This document shows positions 29,796 to 38,283 of a DNA stretch of 64,000 nucleotides, piece by piece; position 1 is the stretch's first letter, and every line of letters begins with the position of its first letter. Under the pieces are notes generated by a model. The model did not search any database. It saw only the letters and a list, made by a program, of their open reading frames with translations, and was not told the DNA's origin. Made by a program: the position numbers and the translations under genes. The DNA is from a virus: the IMG/VR virus record IMGVR_UViG_3300005527_000052, positions 1 through 64,000 of that record, one strand, 5' to 3'.

Positions 29796-30819
29796 ATTTA
29801 TTTTGCTCTGTATTAATCATCCATTTTACTACTTCGGTAAAACTCATTCCCGCTTCCCACCCTAATATCTTATACGCTTTTTTTGAATTACCAACTAGAT
29901 TAACTGGCTCAATAGGCCGATATAAGTCTTTTTCTATATATATAATTTGATTACCGGTTTTTTTATCTATCCCTTTTGTATTTATACCATGACCGACAAA
30001 TTCTAATTCAATTCCAGCTTCTCGAAAAGCTAATAAACATAATTCTTTAATGGAATACTGTTTTCCGGTAGAAAGTATATAATCATCTGGTTTATCTTCT
30101 TGTAAAGACAGATACATACCTTCGACATAAGACGGAACATCGCCCCAATCTCTTAAACTATCTAAATTACCAAGAGGAAGTTGAGTTTTAATTAAACCTA
30201 AAGAATATTTTACAGCGTATTCTACAATTTTTTTAGTAACAAAACGGTTAGATCGTCTTGGTGAATCGTGACCATAAGCAATAATATTGCTAGCGAATAT
30301 ACCATAAGCCTGTCTATAAATTTTTACCATATTATAAGCAAAAAGTTTAGATGCTCCATACGGTGAGACAGGAATCATATGAGTATCTTCATTTTGCGGG
30401 CTATCTTTTGATCCAGCAAACATATCAGATGTTCCTATTTGACAAAATTTAGTTAAAGGAGATATTTTTCGGATTAATTCCAGTATATTTAATACTGACT
30501 TTCCATTAACATCTAGTGTCGCGTCAGGCTGTGAAAAAGACATTCCCGGATGACTAAAGGCTGCTAAATTATAAAATTCATCTGGTTTTAATTCTAATAA
30601 ATTAAATAAAGTTGATTCATCGGTTATATCACCTTTTATAATTGATATCTTATCACGATCTAAATTACAATCATTGATAAAATCAGTAGAACCGTCATTT
30701 GATGATTCTCTTACTAAACCATAAACATGATAACCTTTTTCTATTAACAAAGAAGCTAAATAGGGGCCGCTTTGACCGTTAATCCCCGTTATTACTGCTG
30801 TCTTCCCGCGATTTAGCAT
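29776..30819 (-). CDS. GDP-mannose 4,6-dehydratase-like SDR enzyme
   Basis: 347 residues. NAD(P)-binding TGINGQSGPY (11-20), catalytic YGASK (about 154-158), and HDSPRRSNRFVTKKI and LGNLDSLRDWG, hallmarks of GDP-D-mannose dehydratase. Predicted to make GDP-4-keto-6-deoxymannose, the precursor of fucose or rhamnose sugars. SD AAGGAAG lies inside the upstream gene, which it overlaps by 41 bases. Its place between terminase genes is unusual; it may remodel host or virion glycans. Confidence 0.85.
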   Translation of the reverse strand: MLNRGKTAVITGINGQSGPYLASLLIEKGYHVYGLVRESSNDGSTDFINDCNLDRDKISIIKGDITDESTLFNLLELKPDEFYNLAAFSHPGMSFSQPDATLDVNGKSVLNILELIRKISPLTKFCQIGTSDMFAGSKDSPQNEDTHMIPVSPYGASKLFAYNMVKIYRQAYGIFASNIIAYGHDSPRRSNRFVTKKIVEYAVKYSLGLIKTQLPLGNLDSLRDWGDVPSYVEGMYLSLQEDKPDDYILSTGKQYSIKELCLLAFREAGIELEFVGHGINTKGIDKKTGNQIIYIEKDLYRPIEPVNLVGNSKKAYKILGWEAGMSFTEVVKWMINTEQNKYVYTKN

Positions 30820-31738
30820 TATCTTCCTTTTCTTTAATTTTCTTTTCTTTAAAAACCGTTCCGTCTAAATATGGTAGATCAACATTTCCGTCTTCGTATT
30901 GAATCGGTTTTTGCCAATCGTCTAATTTTTTACTGGTCGCCATTCTCATTAGTTCTGCAAATCGACCTTCTTTATTCCGGATTTCTTCTTGGTTAAATTT
31001 TTTAATTAAATCGAAAAATGTAGCCGAACCTATCTTTTCTTTACTTTCACGCTGTTTTCTCGTGGTATTCAGATTGTCTTGAATAGAGGTATATTCTTTA
31101 TTAAGAGCTACAAACTCTTTATTTAATTCGATTTCTTGACCGTTGTAAGATTCTATTGTTTGTAAAATTTGTAAATCTTTATCGTTTTCTGGATCAAGCT
31201 CGTCTTTTCCGGATAATTCATGTCTTAGCTTTTGTTGAATGCAATGTATTTCTTTTAAATTCTTTTGGTTGTCCAATATTCTAATATTTAATATAATCAT
31301 CTTTTCTAACATATCTTCTTCGGAAGGAGTCATATCTTCCAATTGAATATGATACTGGACCCATTGATCAACAAAAAACAAAAAATTATCTTCGGTTAGT
31401 ATTTTTTCTAATTTTTTTCCTCTTGGGGTAGAAATAAAAGCTGATCCATGTATTTTGGTTTGCTCGTCTTTAAATTTTAGCTTTTTCTTTTCTTCAAGAA
31501 TCTGTATTTCTTCGGATTCGGTCGGTTTATAGTTTAATAGATTACCAGCCTGATCTCTCTTTACTCCGAAAATATTAATTCTGTATTTTTTAACTACCGG
31601 AACTGATCTTTTTATTTCTTCAGCTATTTTTTTATCTGACCATCCTTCATCGATTTTTTCTTTAATGAAAGATATTTCTTTTTCAGATAACGGTTGTTTA
31701 AACTCTTTTTTAGGCTGATTCGTTTTTTCGTCAGACAT
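30779..31738 (-). CDS. Probable terminase small subunit
   Basis: 319 residues. An N-terminal HTH-like unit (LSEKEISFIKEKIDEGWSDKKIAEEIKRS, about 17-45) is followed by long charged coiled coils. DNA-binding HTH plus coiled coil directly upstream of terminase genes fits a small terminase. It is longer than most and lacks a diagnostic motif. Confidence 0.5.
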   Translation of the reverse strand: MSDEKTNQPKKEFKQPLSEKEISFIKEKIDEGWSDKKIAEEIKRSVPVVKKYRINIFGVKRDQAGNLLNYKPTESEEIQILEEKKKLKFKDEQTKIHGSAFISTPRGKKLEKILTEDNFLFFVDQWVQYHIQLEDMTPSEEDMLEKMIILNIRILDNQKNLKEIHCIQQKLRHELSGKDELDPENDKDLQILQTIESYNGQEIELNKEFVALNKEYTSIQDNLNTTRKQRESKEKIGSATFFDLIKKFNQEEIRNKEGRFAELMRMATSKKLDDWQKPIQYEDGNVDLPYLDGTVFKEKKIKEKEDNAKSREDSSNNGD

Positions 31739-32283
31739 TATTTAACATCCTGTAGTATATTTTTAACTTCTTCACATAATCGACTTTTATGAAAACTGTT
31801 TATATTATCGCCGCTTAATATAGATTCTAATATTTCTATATGTTCTTCATCCAGTCTTTTAGTTATAAATTCTAGTAAATCCAAGCTTTCAAAATTTTCT
31901 TCAAAACTATTTTTAAGATTTTTATCATTTGTTGTATGAACATCTATAGGATTAAGAAGATTAATTCGACGCTGTTTGTCATGCGGCGATTTATCTGATT
32001 TATAAGTTTTGTAATGAATACCTTCGTGATCTCTAAAGAAATTCTTTAATCTATTAGAGACGACTTTATTTAAAAAGTTTTCTAGTGCTTGTTTAGGTTT
32101 TTTAACATTTTGTTTTTGTATGCAAAATTCTGGTATTTTAGAAACGCATATTAAACACGCCTGTTGATATATATCATCCTCGGTAAAAGACCCGAATACT
32201 TTATGCTTATGATTTTCTGCTACTTTTTGTACTATTTCAGTGATTTCTTTTTGCGTTAAAAGATTGGTAATTTTATTATTCAT
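31738..32283 (-). CDS. Sigma-factor-like regulator heading the virion operon
   Basis: 181 residues. FTEDDIYQQACLICVSKIPEF (about 33-53) and ALENFLNKVVSNRLKNFFRDH (about 66-86) mirror sigma-70 region 2 (DDL.Q.A..., F..YL....NRL.D..R). Residues 135-175 form a C-terminal helical unit like region 4. First gene of the minus-strand operon; ATG is five bases after TATAAA (32289-32294), so probably leaderless. Likely directs late transcription. Confidence 0.6.
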   Translation of the reverse strand: MNNKITNLLTQKEITEIVQKVAENHKHKVFGSFTEDDIYQQACLICVSKIPEFCIQKQNVKKPKQALENFLNKVVSNRLKNFFRDHEGIHYKTYKSDKSPHDKQRRINLLNPIDVHTTNDKNLKNSFEENFESLDLLEFITKRLDEEHIEILESILSGDNINSFHKSRLCEEVKNILQDVK

Positions 32284-32358
32284 ACATATTTATAGTTCAT
32301 ATATAGTTATTATACTCAAATTTTGAGTACTTAGGTGTATATTTTATTAGGAGATTGT
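32284..32358. promoter_or_regulatory. Divergent control region between the two halves
   Basis: Holds minus-strand GAGTATAAT (32309-32317) and TATAAA (32289-32294), a plus-strand GTGTATATT (32335-32343), and between them a perfect 8-bp palindrome TACTCAAA-T-TTTGAGTA (32313-32329) overlapping the minus -10 box. It looks like an operator governing divergent transcription. Confidence 0.6.
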
Positions 32359-32616
32359 ATGAGCTATCAACGAAAAAATAGATGGACAGAATCGCAAATT
32401 ATGTTTTTAAAGGATAATCACGAAAAGATGAAGGATGAACAAATAGCGGAAGTTTTAGGCCGTACTTTAAAAGCAGTGCGTCTTAAAAGAGCTAGATTAA
32501 ATCTTCCTAAAGCTAGCGGTAGATCGTTATGCGAGTCGTTATCATCTTACAAAGCAAGAACAAAACAGACTCCAAATATTGAATCGGATAATCCCCCTAT
32601 ACTATCAGAGGTATAA
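32359..32616 (+). CDS. Small HTH (SANT/Myb-like) DNA-binding protein
   Basis: 85 residues from the ATG at 32359, chosen for AGGAG six bases upstream. RWTESQIMFLKDNHEKMKDEQIAE then GRTLKAVRLKRARLNL (about 7-47) matches a Myb/SANT or HTH unit seen in many phage regulators. First gene of the plus-strand operon and next to the palindromic operator, so a local regulator is plausible. Confidence 0.7.
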   Translation: MSYQRKNRWTESQIMFLKDNHEKMKDEQIAEVLGRTLKAVRLKRARLNLPKASGRSLCESLSSYKARTKQTPNIESDNPPILSEV

Positions 32617-32617
32617 T

Positions 32618-33403
32618 TTGCCTCCAATTGGTACCACCCCTACTTGGGCCTTACATGGAAGTAAGGCAAATTTAGCTAAATGGATAGTTTCTATACTTCC
32701 AGATAATATCAATACGTTTATAGAACCTTTTGCGGGTCGCGGTAATATCACATATCGTTTAAAAACCACGCCTAAAAAGTTTGTCAATAAGTACATACTG
32801 AATGATTTATATAACTATCATTGGTTTAAAGCTATCCAGAATTATACGGGCGATTGGTCGTTTCTAGAACCGGAAATAACCAATGAGATTTACCGTAAAT
32901 GGCGTAATTCGCCTGATAGTATCGAAAGAGACTTAATGGAACCTATAGCCAATTATCAAGGTAATAATTGGAATATGAATTCAGCCAACAATTATTCGTT
33001 AGGTTCTCGTTATGGTAGCCCTAATTTTAAATCTAATCTAGAAAGAAAATACAAATTAACGCAAAATCTTCTTAAAAATTGTGAAACCTACGGATATAAT
33101 TACAAAGAACTGTTCGATCATATCAAAATATCTAGCGGCGACGTTGTTTATTTTGATCCTCCCTACTTAAGTCCATACGATGAAAAAAGAACGTATCCTA
33201 ATATAAACCATAATGAATTTCTAGATTTTGTTTTTACTTTAAAATGTAAAGTTTTTATATCGGGATACGAATCAGAATTATATTTTGATAGATTAAAAAA
33301 TTGCAAGTGTCATGTTAAAGAAAGATATAGTACCGCCAAACAAAGACAAGGCACAGAAGGTAAAGAAATAAAAAAGGTAGAATATTTATGGGAAGTCAAC
33401 TAG
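32618..33403 (+). CDS. DNA adenine N6-methyltransferase, D12 (Dam) class
   Basis: Starts probably at TTG 32618, one base after the upstream stop, with AGAGG six bases before; an earlier TTG (32579) would overlap the upstream gene. Motifs: GSKANLAKWI, FIEPFAGRG (AdoMet binding), DPPY (catalytic, about residue 180). Methylates adenine in DNA, likely protecting phage DNA from host restriction. Overlaps the next gene by 16 bases. Confidence 0.88.
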   Translation: MPPIGTTPTWALHGSKANLAKWIVSILPDNINTFIEPFAGRGNITYRLKTTPKKFVNKYILNDLYNYHWFKAIQNYTGDWSFLEPEITNEIYRKWRNSPDSIERDLMEPIANYQGNNWNMNSANNYSLGSRYGSPNFKSNLERKYKLTQNLLKNCETYGYNYKELFDHIKISSGDVVYFDPPYLSPYDEKRTYPNINHNEFLDFVFTLKCKVFISGYESELYFDRLKNCKCHVKERYSTAKQRQGTEGKEIKKVEYLWEVN

Positions 33404-33669
33404 AAACTGAATTTAAATTACCAACTAATTTAGAAAATTATTTTTCCGCATGGAACGAAGGATATAAACTAGGTATGAGAGATGCATATAAAAATGAAGA
33501 ACCGGCTAATAATTTCTTAGATGAAAAAGACGGGTTTATGGGCGGTTATATACTAGGTTATTCTAATCGTATAGAAAAATCACAAGGTCTAGATAGAGCC
33601 AGAAGTTATCAAAGTGAATTTATTAATAATTGTAAAAATGGCGTGGTTAGATATAATAAAGCGAATTAA
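33388..33669 (+). CDS. Hypothetical protein
   Basis: 93 residues, acidic N-terminus, aromatic and Gly-rich centre (AWNEGYKLGMRDAYK, GFMGGYILGYSN). Unknown family. Its stop lies inside the first nine bases of the following tRNA. Confidence 0.65.
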   Translation: MGSQLETEFKLPTNLENYFSAWNEGYKLGMRDAYKNEEPANNFLDEKDGFMGGYILGYSNRIEKSQGLDRARSYQSEFINNCKNGVVRYNKAN

Positions 33670-33733
33670 GCGTAAAAGGTGACGTATTTGATTTCCAATC
33701 AAAAGAAGGAGGGTTCGATTCCCCCAATTCGCA
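33661..33733 (+). tRNA. tRNA-Gly (TCC)
   Basis: Acceptor GCGAATT/AATTCGC, anticodon stem TTTGA/TCAAA with loop TTTCCAA (anticodon TCC), T loop TTCGATT. One A-C mismatch in the T stem and a short D stem. No encoded CCA. Confidence 0.75.
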
Positions 33734-33737
33734 TTTT

Positions 33738-33813
33738 GCTAGCATAGCTCCAACCGGCTTAGAGCGTCTGCTTGTCACGCAGAAGGATATGGGTTCGAAT
33801 CCCATTGTTAGCG
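33738..33813 (+). tRNA. tRNA-Asp (GTC)
   Basis: Acceptor GCTAGCA/TGTTAGC, D stem GCTC/GAGC, anticodon stem TCTGC/GCAGA with loop TTGTCAC, T loop TTCGAAT. Four bases after tRNA-Gly, so co-processed. Confidence 0.88.
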
Positions 33814-33828
33814 TTTGAGGAAAATTGT

Positions 33829-34161
33829 ATGACTTATAAAGCGGTTGGCACATGCGGTTCTTGTGGGGGTTGTGTATCGGTTCCCTATGTATGGAATGGA
33901 TTACATCCACCGAAACCACAATGTTTACAGTGCGGAAAACATCCTAAAGAAAGTTTCGGGAAAATTATACCTATGGAAGATTCTACAAATATTCCTTTAC
34001 CGCCGCCAAGACCTCCGTTGGAATTAAGTAATAAAGGAGGAAGCGAACATCGTAAGATGATTCAAGAAAAATTAAAAGCAGTCTCTAAAAAGAGAGAAGA
34101 AATAAGAATTAGATATGAAAACAACGGCGGGTTTTTAGGCTTGTATACGTCTCCTTGGTAA
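33829..34161 (+). CDS. Small zinc-ribbon-like protein
   Basis: 110 residues from the ATG at 33829 (GAGG upstream, just after tRNA-Asp). N-terminal CGSCGGC and CLQCGKH form two Cys pairs; a PPPRPP segment and a basic C-terminal helix follow. Zinc binding is inferred; role unknown. Confidence 0.65.
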   Translation: MTYKAVGTCGSCGGCVSVPYVWNGLHPPKPQCLQCGKHPKESFGKIIPMEDSTNIPLPPPRPPLELSNKGGSEHRKMIQEKLKAVSKKREEIRIRYENNGGFLGLYTSPW

Positions 34162-34167
34162 AAATAA

Positions 34168-34241
34168 CAGAGTGTAGGATAATTTGGTATTCCGTCTGGT
34201 TTGGGGCCAGAAAACTGCAGGTTCAAATCCTGTCACTCTGA
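34168..34241 (+). tRNA. tRNA-Pro (TGG)
   Basis: Acceptor CAGAGTG/CACTCTG, anticodon stem TCTGG/CCAGA, loop TTTGGGG (anticodon TGG), T loop TTCAAAT. No encoded CCA. Confidence 0.82.
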
Positions 34242-34249
34242 TTTAAATT

Positions 34250-34350
34250 AATCTAGTAGCTCAGTTGGCTAGAGCAGAGTACCCTTATGGTAAAGGACCA
34301 AAACACCGGGATTTATACTCAGGCCGTTGGTTCGAGTCCAACCTAGATTA
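34250..34350 (+). tRNA. tRNA-like gene with 34-base anticodon loop
   Basis: Acceptor AATCTAG/CTAGATT, D stem GCTC/GAGC, T stem GTTGG/CCAAC with loop TTCGAGT and variable AGGCC are all canonical. The anticodon stem GAGTA/TACTC (34277-34281, 34316-34320) encloses 34 bases instead of seven. Either a 27-base insertion, a small intron, or a decayed gene; the amino acid cannot be assigned. Followed by TTATG. Confidence 0.6.
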
Positions 34351-34352
34351 TT

Positions 34353-34532
34353 ATGAATAAATATTATTTTCGCTATTCCATAGATTACCAAGATCATTGG
34401 GCTGAATATGTAAAAATTATAACAGCTTCGGATGTAGAACAAGCTGAAATTCAAATAGCAAAAATATTAAGAGATAGACCTTTTAAAATACATCAAATAT
34501 ATAAAATGGAGTTAATAGAAGATAATGGATAA
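34353..34532 (+). CDS. Small hypothetical protein, starts two bases after a tRNA
   Basis: 59 residues (MNKYYFRYSIDYQDHW...). ATG is two bases after the tRNA-like discriminator and has no SD; overlaps the next gene by eight bases. Aromatic-rich N-terminus then a helix (EQAEIQIAKILRDR). Unknown function. Confidence 0.6.
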   Translation: MNKYYFRYSIDYQDHWAEYVKIITASDVEQAEIQIAKILRDRPFKIHQIYKMELIEDNG

Positions 34533-35331
34533 ACCTCTTTTATTAATTGAAAATTACGACGAAGCCACAGAAAAACTAATTCAATTAGCAAAAGAAAAAA
34601 GTTTTCCGGTCGCTATATGTAAACAAGATAAGGTGTTTCAATATGTAGTGGATAACTATAAGCCGGAACTTTCTGATTATAAAACCTATTTTTTCGGCAC
34701 TCTTTTTGGATATCGACAAATATCTAAAAATTGTATAGTTAATGATGTTGATTTTAGAAAATACGATTGTTCATCATATTATAATCATTTTAATTGGCAT
34801 TTATTAAATGAAAAATATGTCATGCTTCCATTGAACGATATCATTCGTCAATACGATGATCTATTATCATATTTCAGATGTAATAAATTATTTATAAGAC
34901 CCGATTCTTCACAAAAACCTTTTACCGGCTTTGTAACCGATAAAAACTATAAGAACGAAATCAATTATCATCTTCAACGTCTTAATTCAAATCCAATGTG
35001 TCTTATAGCACCCGTTAAAAACATTCTAGAAGAATACCGATTAATAATAAATAAAAAATCCGTCCTTACCCGATGCCAATATATTAAAAACGGCGAGATT
35101 GATATAAAAAAAGACGTACCGGACGATATAATAAATCACGTTGAAAAAATTGTTTTATCGCAAGTCTCTTGGTCGCCGGATGATTTATATGTACTAGACG
35201 TATGCCGGGTAGAAACAGATGGTCCTGAATCTGATATTAAAGTAGTGGAAATAAACGCATTGTCAACAAGCGGTCTTTATGAATGCGATTTGTCAAAGAT
35301 ATTAGATGCAGTAGAGAAAAATCATGAATGA
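34525..35331 (+). CDS. ATP-grasp domain protein
   Basis: 268 residues. LFIRPDSSQKPFTGFV, CLIAPVKNILEEYRLII and VVEINALSTSGLY match ATP-grasp proteins of the DUF4343 type found in phages and bacteria, with acidic/Asn metal ligands at the end (EIN). Probably ligates a carboxylate to an amine; substrate unknown. Overlaps both neighbours by eight bases. Confidence 0.75.
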   Translation: MDKPLLLIENYDEATEKLIQLAKEKSFPVAICKQDKVFQYVVDNYKPELSDYKTYFFGTLFGYRQISKNCIVNDVDFRKYDCSSYYNHFNWHLLNEKYVMLPLNDIIRQYDDLLSYFRCNKLFIRPDSSQKPFTGFVTDKNYKNEINYHLQRLNSNPMCLIAPVKNILEEYRLIINKKSVLTRCQYIKNGEIDIKKDVPDDIINHVEKIVLSQVSWSPDDLYVLDVCRVETDGPESDIKVVEINALSTSGLYECDLSKILDAVEKNHE

Positions 35332-35794
35332 GAAGATTAAAACATTAGGTGATTTTAAAAATTTAAATGAAACACCGATGGTAACACCAAAAGACAGAGT
35401 AAAACTGATAGAAGAAGCTAAGAAAATAGAGACTAGGCCCGTTAAAAAATTCGATTCTGGTCTTTTAGAACCTCAAATATATGTCAATATTGTTCATATA
35501 AACAATCTTTTATTGGATAATTTGGATGAAAAAATTCTAAAACAATCATATAAAATCTATCGTTATGATGAAAACGAAGAGGCGTCACAATATATAGAGT
35601 GTTGTAAATCTATATGGGAAAAACTTTTAAAAGATTACGCATCTTTAGGATGGAATATTAAATATATTTTTACAGATTATGGGGACGGATTATATATAAG
35701 AATACAATTTTCATTAAATAAGTTTAATTTATTTGATAAAATATATGAATGGATATCTTCTGGACTAATATGGAAACATATTAATGGAAAATGA
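35324..35794 (+). CDS. Hypothetical protein
   Basis: 156 residues, charged N-terminus (TPKDRVKLIEEAKKIETRPVKK) then an alpha/beta part ending LKDYASLGWNIKYIF..GLYIRIQFS. The 'GW' plus alternating strand ending recurs weakly in the proteins at 40606, 44366 and 47975, so they may be related. Confidence 0.6.
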   Translation: MNEKIKTLGDFKNLNETPMVTPKDRVKLIEEAKKIETRPVKKFDSGLLEPQIYVNIVHINNLLLDNLDEKILKQSYKIYRYDENEEASQYIECCKSIWEKLLKDYASLGWNIKYIFTDYGDGLYIRIQFSLNKFNLFDKIYEWISSGLIWKHINGK

Positions 35795-36302
35795 ATTAAT
35801 ATATACCGGCATCGGATCACGATCAACTCCCGATCCTATCTTAAAAAAGATGGAAACTATTGGCAGAATCTTAGCTAATAGAGGATGGACTTTAAGAAGC
35901 GGAGCGGCTGACGGTGCCGATTCAGCTTTTGAAAAGGGATGCGATCAAGTAACCGGACCAAAAGAAATTTATTTACCCGCCAGAAAATTTAATAACAGCC
36001 GGTCTATTTTATATCACGTTGGAGAAGATGCTTTAGAATTAGCTTCTACAATTCATCCCGCTTGGGATAAATGTTCTTCTTTTGCTAAACTTTTACATGC
36101 CAGAAATTGTTATCAAGTATTAGGGAGAGATTTAAACGCTCCTTCGTTATTTGTTGTTTGTTGGACTGAAAACGGAGAAGCTCTTGGCGGCACCGCTACT
36201 GCTATTAATTTAGCCAAAAAACACAATATACCAGTTTTTAATTTATGCACTATGGATAGTATTAAACAACAAGTATTGGAAATAGAAAATGCTAATAAAT
36301 AA
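35784..36302 (+). CDS. SLOG-family (DprA/LOG-like) Rossmann protein
   Basis: 172 residues. YTGIGSRSTP, GWTLRSGAADGADSAFEKG, KEIYLPARKF and GGTATAINLAKK are the nucleotide-binding signature of SLOG proteins (YspA/DprA/LOG). Members sense or cleave nucleotide ligands; in phages the role is unsettled. Overlaps both neighbours. Confidence 0.8.
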   Translation: MENELIYTGIGSRSTPDPILKKMETIGRILANRGWTLRSGAADGADSAFEKGCDQVTGPKEIYLPARKFNNSRSILYHVGEDALELASTIHPAWDKCSSFAKLLHARNCYQVLGRDLNAPSLFVVCWTENGEALGGTATAINLAKKHNIPVFNLCTMDSIKQQVLEIENANK

Positions 36303-36555
36303 TATAAGTGATGAAAATATCAAGCGAAAGATTAGTAAAGTTTTAACGGAACTAGATTCTGTCATAGAAAATTATGTTAACGTAAAAACGCAACATGATC
36401 AAGCGGAAAAAGAATATGATGGTCATTCTTGGGATTACCACGGAGGATCATATATAGAAGAAATGGAAAAAGCTAAAGATGAGGTTAAAAAACTATTTTT
36501 AAATGCCTCTGAATTATATGCGGAATATAAAATATCTATAAAAAATAAAATATGA
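36289..36555 (+). CDS. Hypothetical helical protein
   Basis: 88 residues, two amphipathic helices (KISKVLTELDSVIENYVNVKTQ; EMEKAKDEVKKLFLNASELYAEYK) around a GHSWDYHGGSY loop. Overlaps flanking genes (14 and 4 bases). Function unknown. Confidence 0.6.
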   Translation: MLINNISDENIKRKISKVLTELDSVIENYVNVKTQHDQAEKEYDGHSWDYHGGSYIEEMEKAKDEVKKLFLNASELYAEYKISIKNKI

Positions 36556-36926
36556 ATCAAAAACTTAAAAAATTACTAAATAAAATTTCGGATATTTCAC
36601 ATGAATCAAGATATGTAGATTTGTACCAATTTGGTAGCAGCACAACAGTTGATAATTTTATTAAAATAATTAAAGAAAAATCACAAGATTTAATTGATCC
36701 TGTAATGTCATTTGATAATGATGGATATGAAGATGGATATACTTATCTAAGAATAGAAGGCTATAGAAATAAATCTAAAGAGGAAATAGAAAAAGAAAAA
36801 CAGCAAATTATAGATATACATAATCACGAAATAAAACAAAAGAAAATTTTAGAGCAAGAAAAACAAGAAAATGAATTAAAGCAATTAGCTAAATTAAAGA
36901 GAAAATACGAAAAAAACAAATGTTAA
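36552..36926 (+). CDS. Hypothetical protein with coiled-coil tail
   Basis: 124 residues; the C-terminal third is a Lys/Glu/Gln coiled coil (KEEIEKEKQQIIDIHN...). N-terminal part has a basic helix and DGYEDGYTYLRIEGY. No family recognised. Confidence 0.6.
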   Translation: MNQKLKKLLNKISDISHESRYVDLYQFGSSTTVDNFIKIIKEKSQDLIDPVMSFDNDGYEDGYTYLRIEGYRNKSKEEIEKEKQQIIDIHNHEIKQKKILEQEKQENELKQLAKLKRKYEKNKC

Positions 36927-37075
36927 ACTTACTTTTATTTATAGGCTGGAGTTATCTTTTATATAGATTCGGTCGTAGAATAGAATTGGAACAATGGCTA
37001 TACGTTCCAGATCATAGAATGCAGTATAAATACCGTCTACATTGTCCTCAAATATGGCCCGGAAACGAGAAATAA
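36920..37075 (+). CDS. Small membrane-anchored protein
   Basis: 51 residues (MLNLLLFIGWSYLLYRFGRR...), one N-terminal hydrophobic segment followed by basic residues. Overlaps the upstream stop; ends on TAA whose last A starts the phosphatase ATG. Confidence 0.55.
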   Translation: MLNLLLFIGWSYLLYRFGRRIELEQWLYVPDHRMQYKYRLHCPQIWPGNEK

Positions 37076-37828
37076 ATGTCTAAGCATGTTATCGGAGATA
37101 TCCACGGATGTTATTATACTCTATCTAAATTGATAGATAAAGTATTAGAACAAGACAAAAACCCGGAATTTATTTTTACCGGTGATTATATAGATCGTGG
37201 CCTTTATTCAAAATCCGTCATATCATTTTTATTAGATTTAGAAAAAAAATATAAATGCACTTTTTTACTAGGTAATCACGATGATGTTTTTAAATATTTA
37301 CTAGGTCTGTCTCATGTCACTAATTTAGGTGATTATATTTTTGGAAAAGTTACTACTCAATCAATTTATGACTGGATGCGTGTTCACGGAATTAAACAAA
37401 CAATAGATTCGTTTGGCATAGATAATTTAGAGATGTTGCCCGAGATAGACGATTATTATTTAGATTTCTTCCGTAAACTTGAAATAGGATATATAGACGA
37501 TAAGTTTTTCGTATTCCACGGTTTTTATCCTAATCAAGAAGTTCCAAGAGATATCCGGTTTATCAAAGGTTCTCAAAAAGAGGAATTAATATGGGGGCGT
37601 TTTGACGAACTTTTATCGAATTACAATAAATATTCTCAAAAGTGGGATAGAATAGGGATATTCGGACATACTCCAACTAGATATATCACTGGCAAAAACG
37701 AACCTCTAGTATTGGATAAAATCGTAATGATAGACACAGAGGCTTATAGGGGTAGTTTTTTGACATCGTATAATACAGAAACCGGCCAGTTTATACAAGT
37801 ACCAACGGATAAAAGAGACATTTTATGA
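37076..37828 (+). CDS. PPP-family metallophosphatase (lambda phosphatase-like)
   Basis: 250 residues with GDIHG (7-11), GDYIDRG (about 36-42) and GNHD (about 66-69), the metal-binding motifs of Ser/Thr-protein phosphatases; later FGHTP and a His-containing HGFYPNQEV complete the site. Probably dephosphorylates host proteins or nucleotides during infection. Confidence 0.9.
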   Translation: MSKHVIGDIHGCYYTLSKLIDKVLEQDKNPEFIFTGDYIDRGLYSKSVISFLLDLEKKYKCTFLLGNHDDVFKYLLGLSHVTNLGDYIFGKVTTQSIYDWMRVHGIKQTIDSFGIDNLEMLPEIDDYYLDFFRKLEIGYIDDKFFVFHGFYPNQEVPRDIRFIKGSQKEELIWGRFDELLSNYNKYSQKWDRIGIFGHTPTRYITGKNEPLVLDKIVMIDTEAYRGSFLTSYNTETGQFIQVPTDKRDIL

Positions 37829-38283
37829 AAGATAAATTTTATACTAGTAGAATAGAAAAGTCATATATTTTAAGAATAAAAGAACATTTAGAAAATTATC
37901 CTATTGTAATTCAAATAACTGATAAATATGATGGTTATTTAACCCTTGTTAATAACTATAAATCATTTTGTAATTTCTTTCTTAAAAGATTAGAACATAT
38001 TTTAGGTTATTATATAAGAAAACCGGACGAACCCAAAAAATTAGAATTTGATAAAAGCTTGTTAGATAAGCTTCCTGAAGGAAAAATAAAAGATAAATAC
38101 AAAGATGAATTGCGTCAATATGAAATAGATTATCAAGAATATGAAAATGATTTGGAATTGTATAACGACGCTGAAAACGCCATAAAAAATAAAAATGGCG
38201 AAATTGCATTTTTTATAATTAATCGGCGTAAAGATTATGAATACGAAGGTTTAGAAGTACATTTAATGAAATATTATGAATAA
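37825..38283 (+). CDS. Hypothetical protein
   Basis: 152 residues, strongly charged, with a long Lys/Glu/Tyr helix (LEFDKSLLDKLPEG... YEIDYQEYENDLELYNDAENA). Four-base overlap with the phosphatase gene; function unknown. Confidence 0.6.
   Translation: MKDKFYTSRIEKSYILRIKEHLENYPIVIQITDKYDGYLTLVNNYKSFCNFFLKRLEHILGYYIRKPDEPKKLEFDKSLLDKLPEGKIKDKYKDELRQYEIDYQEYENDLELYNDAENAIKNKNGEIAFFIINRRKDYEYEGLEVHLMKYYE

Noticed and set aside
33647-33919. 90-codon minus-strand ORF over tRNA genes
   Set aside because: Covers tRNA-Gly and tRNA-Asp and has no supporting signal.
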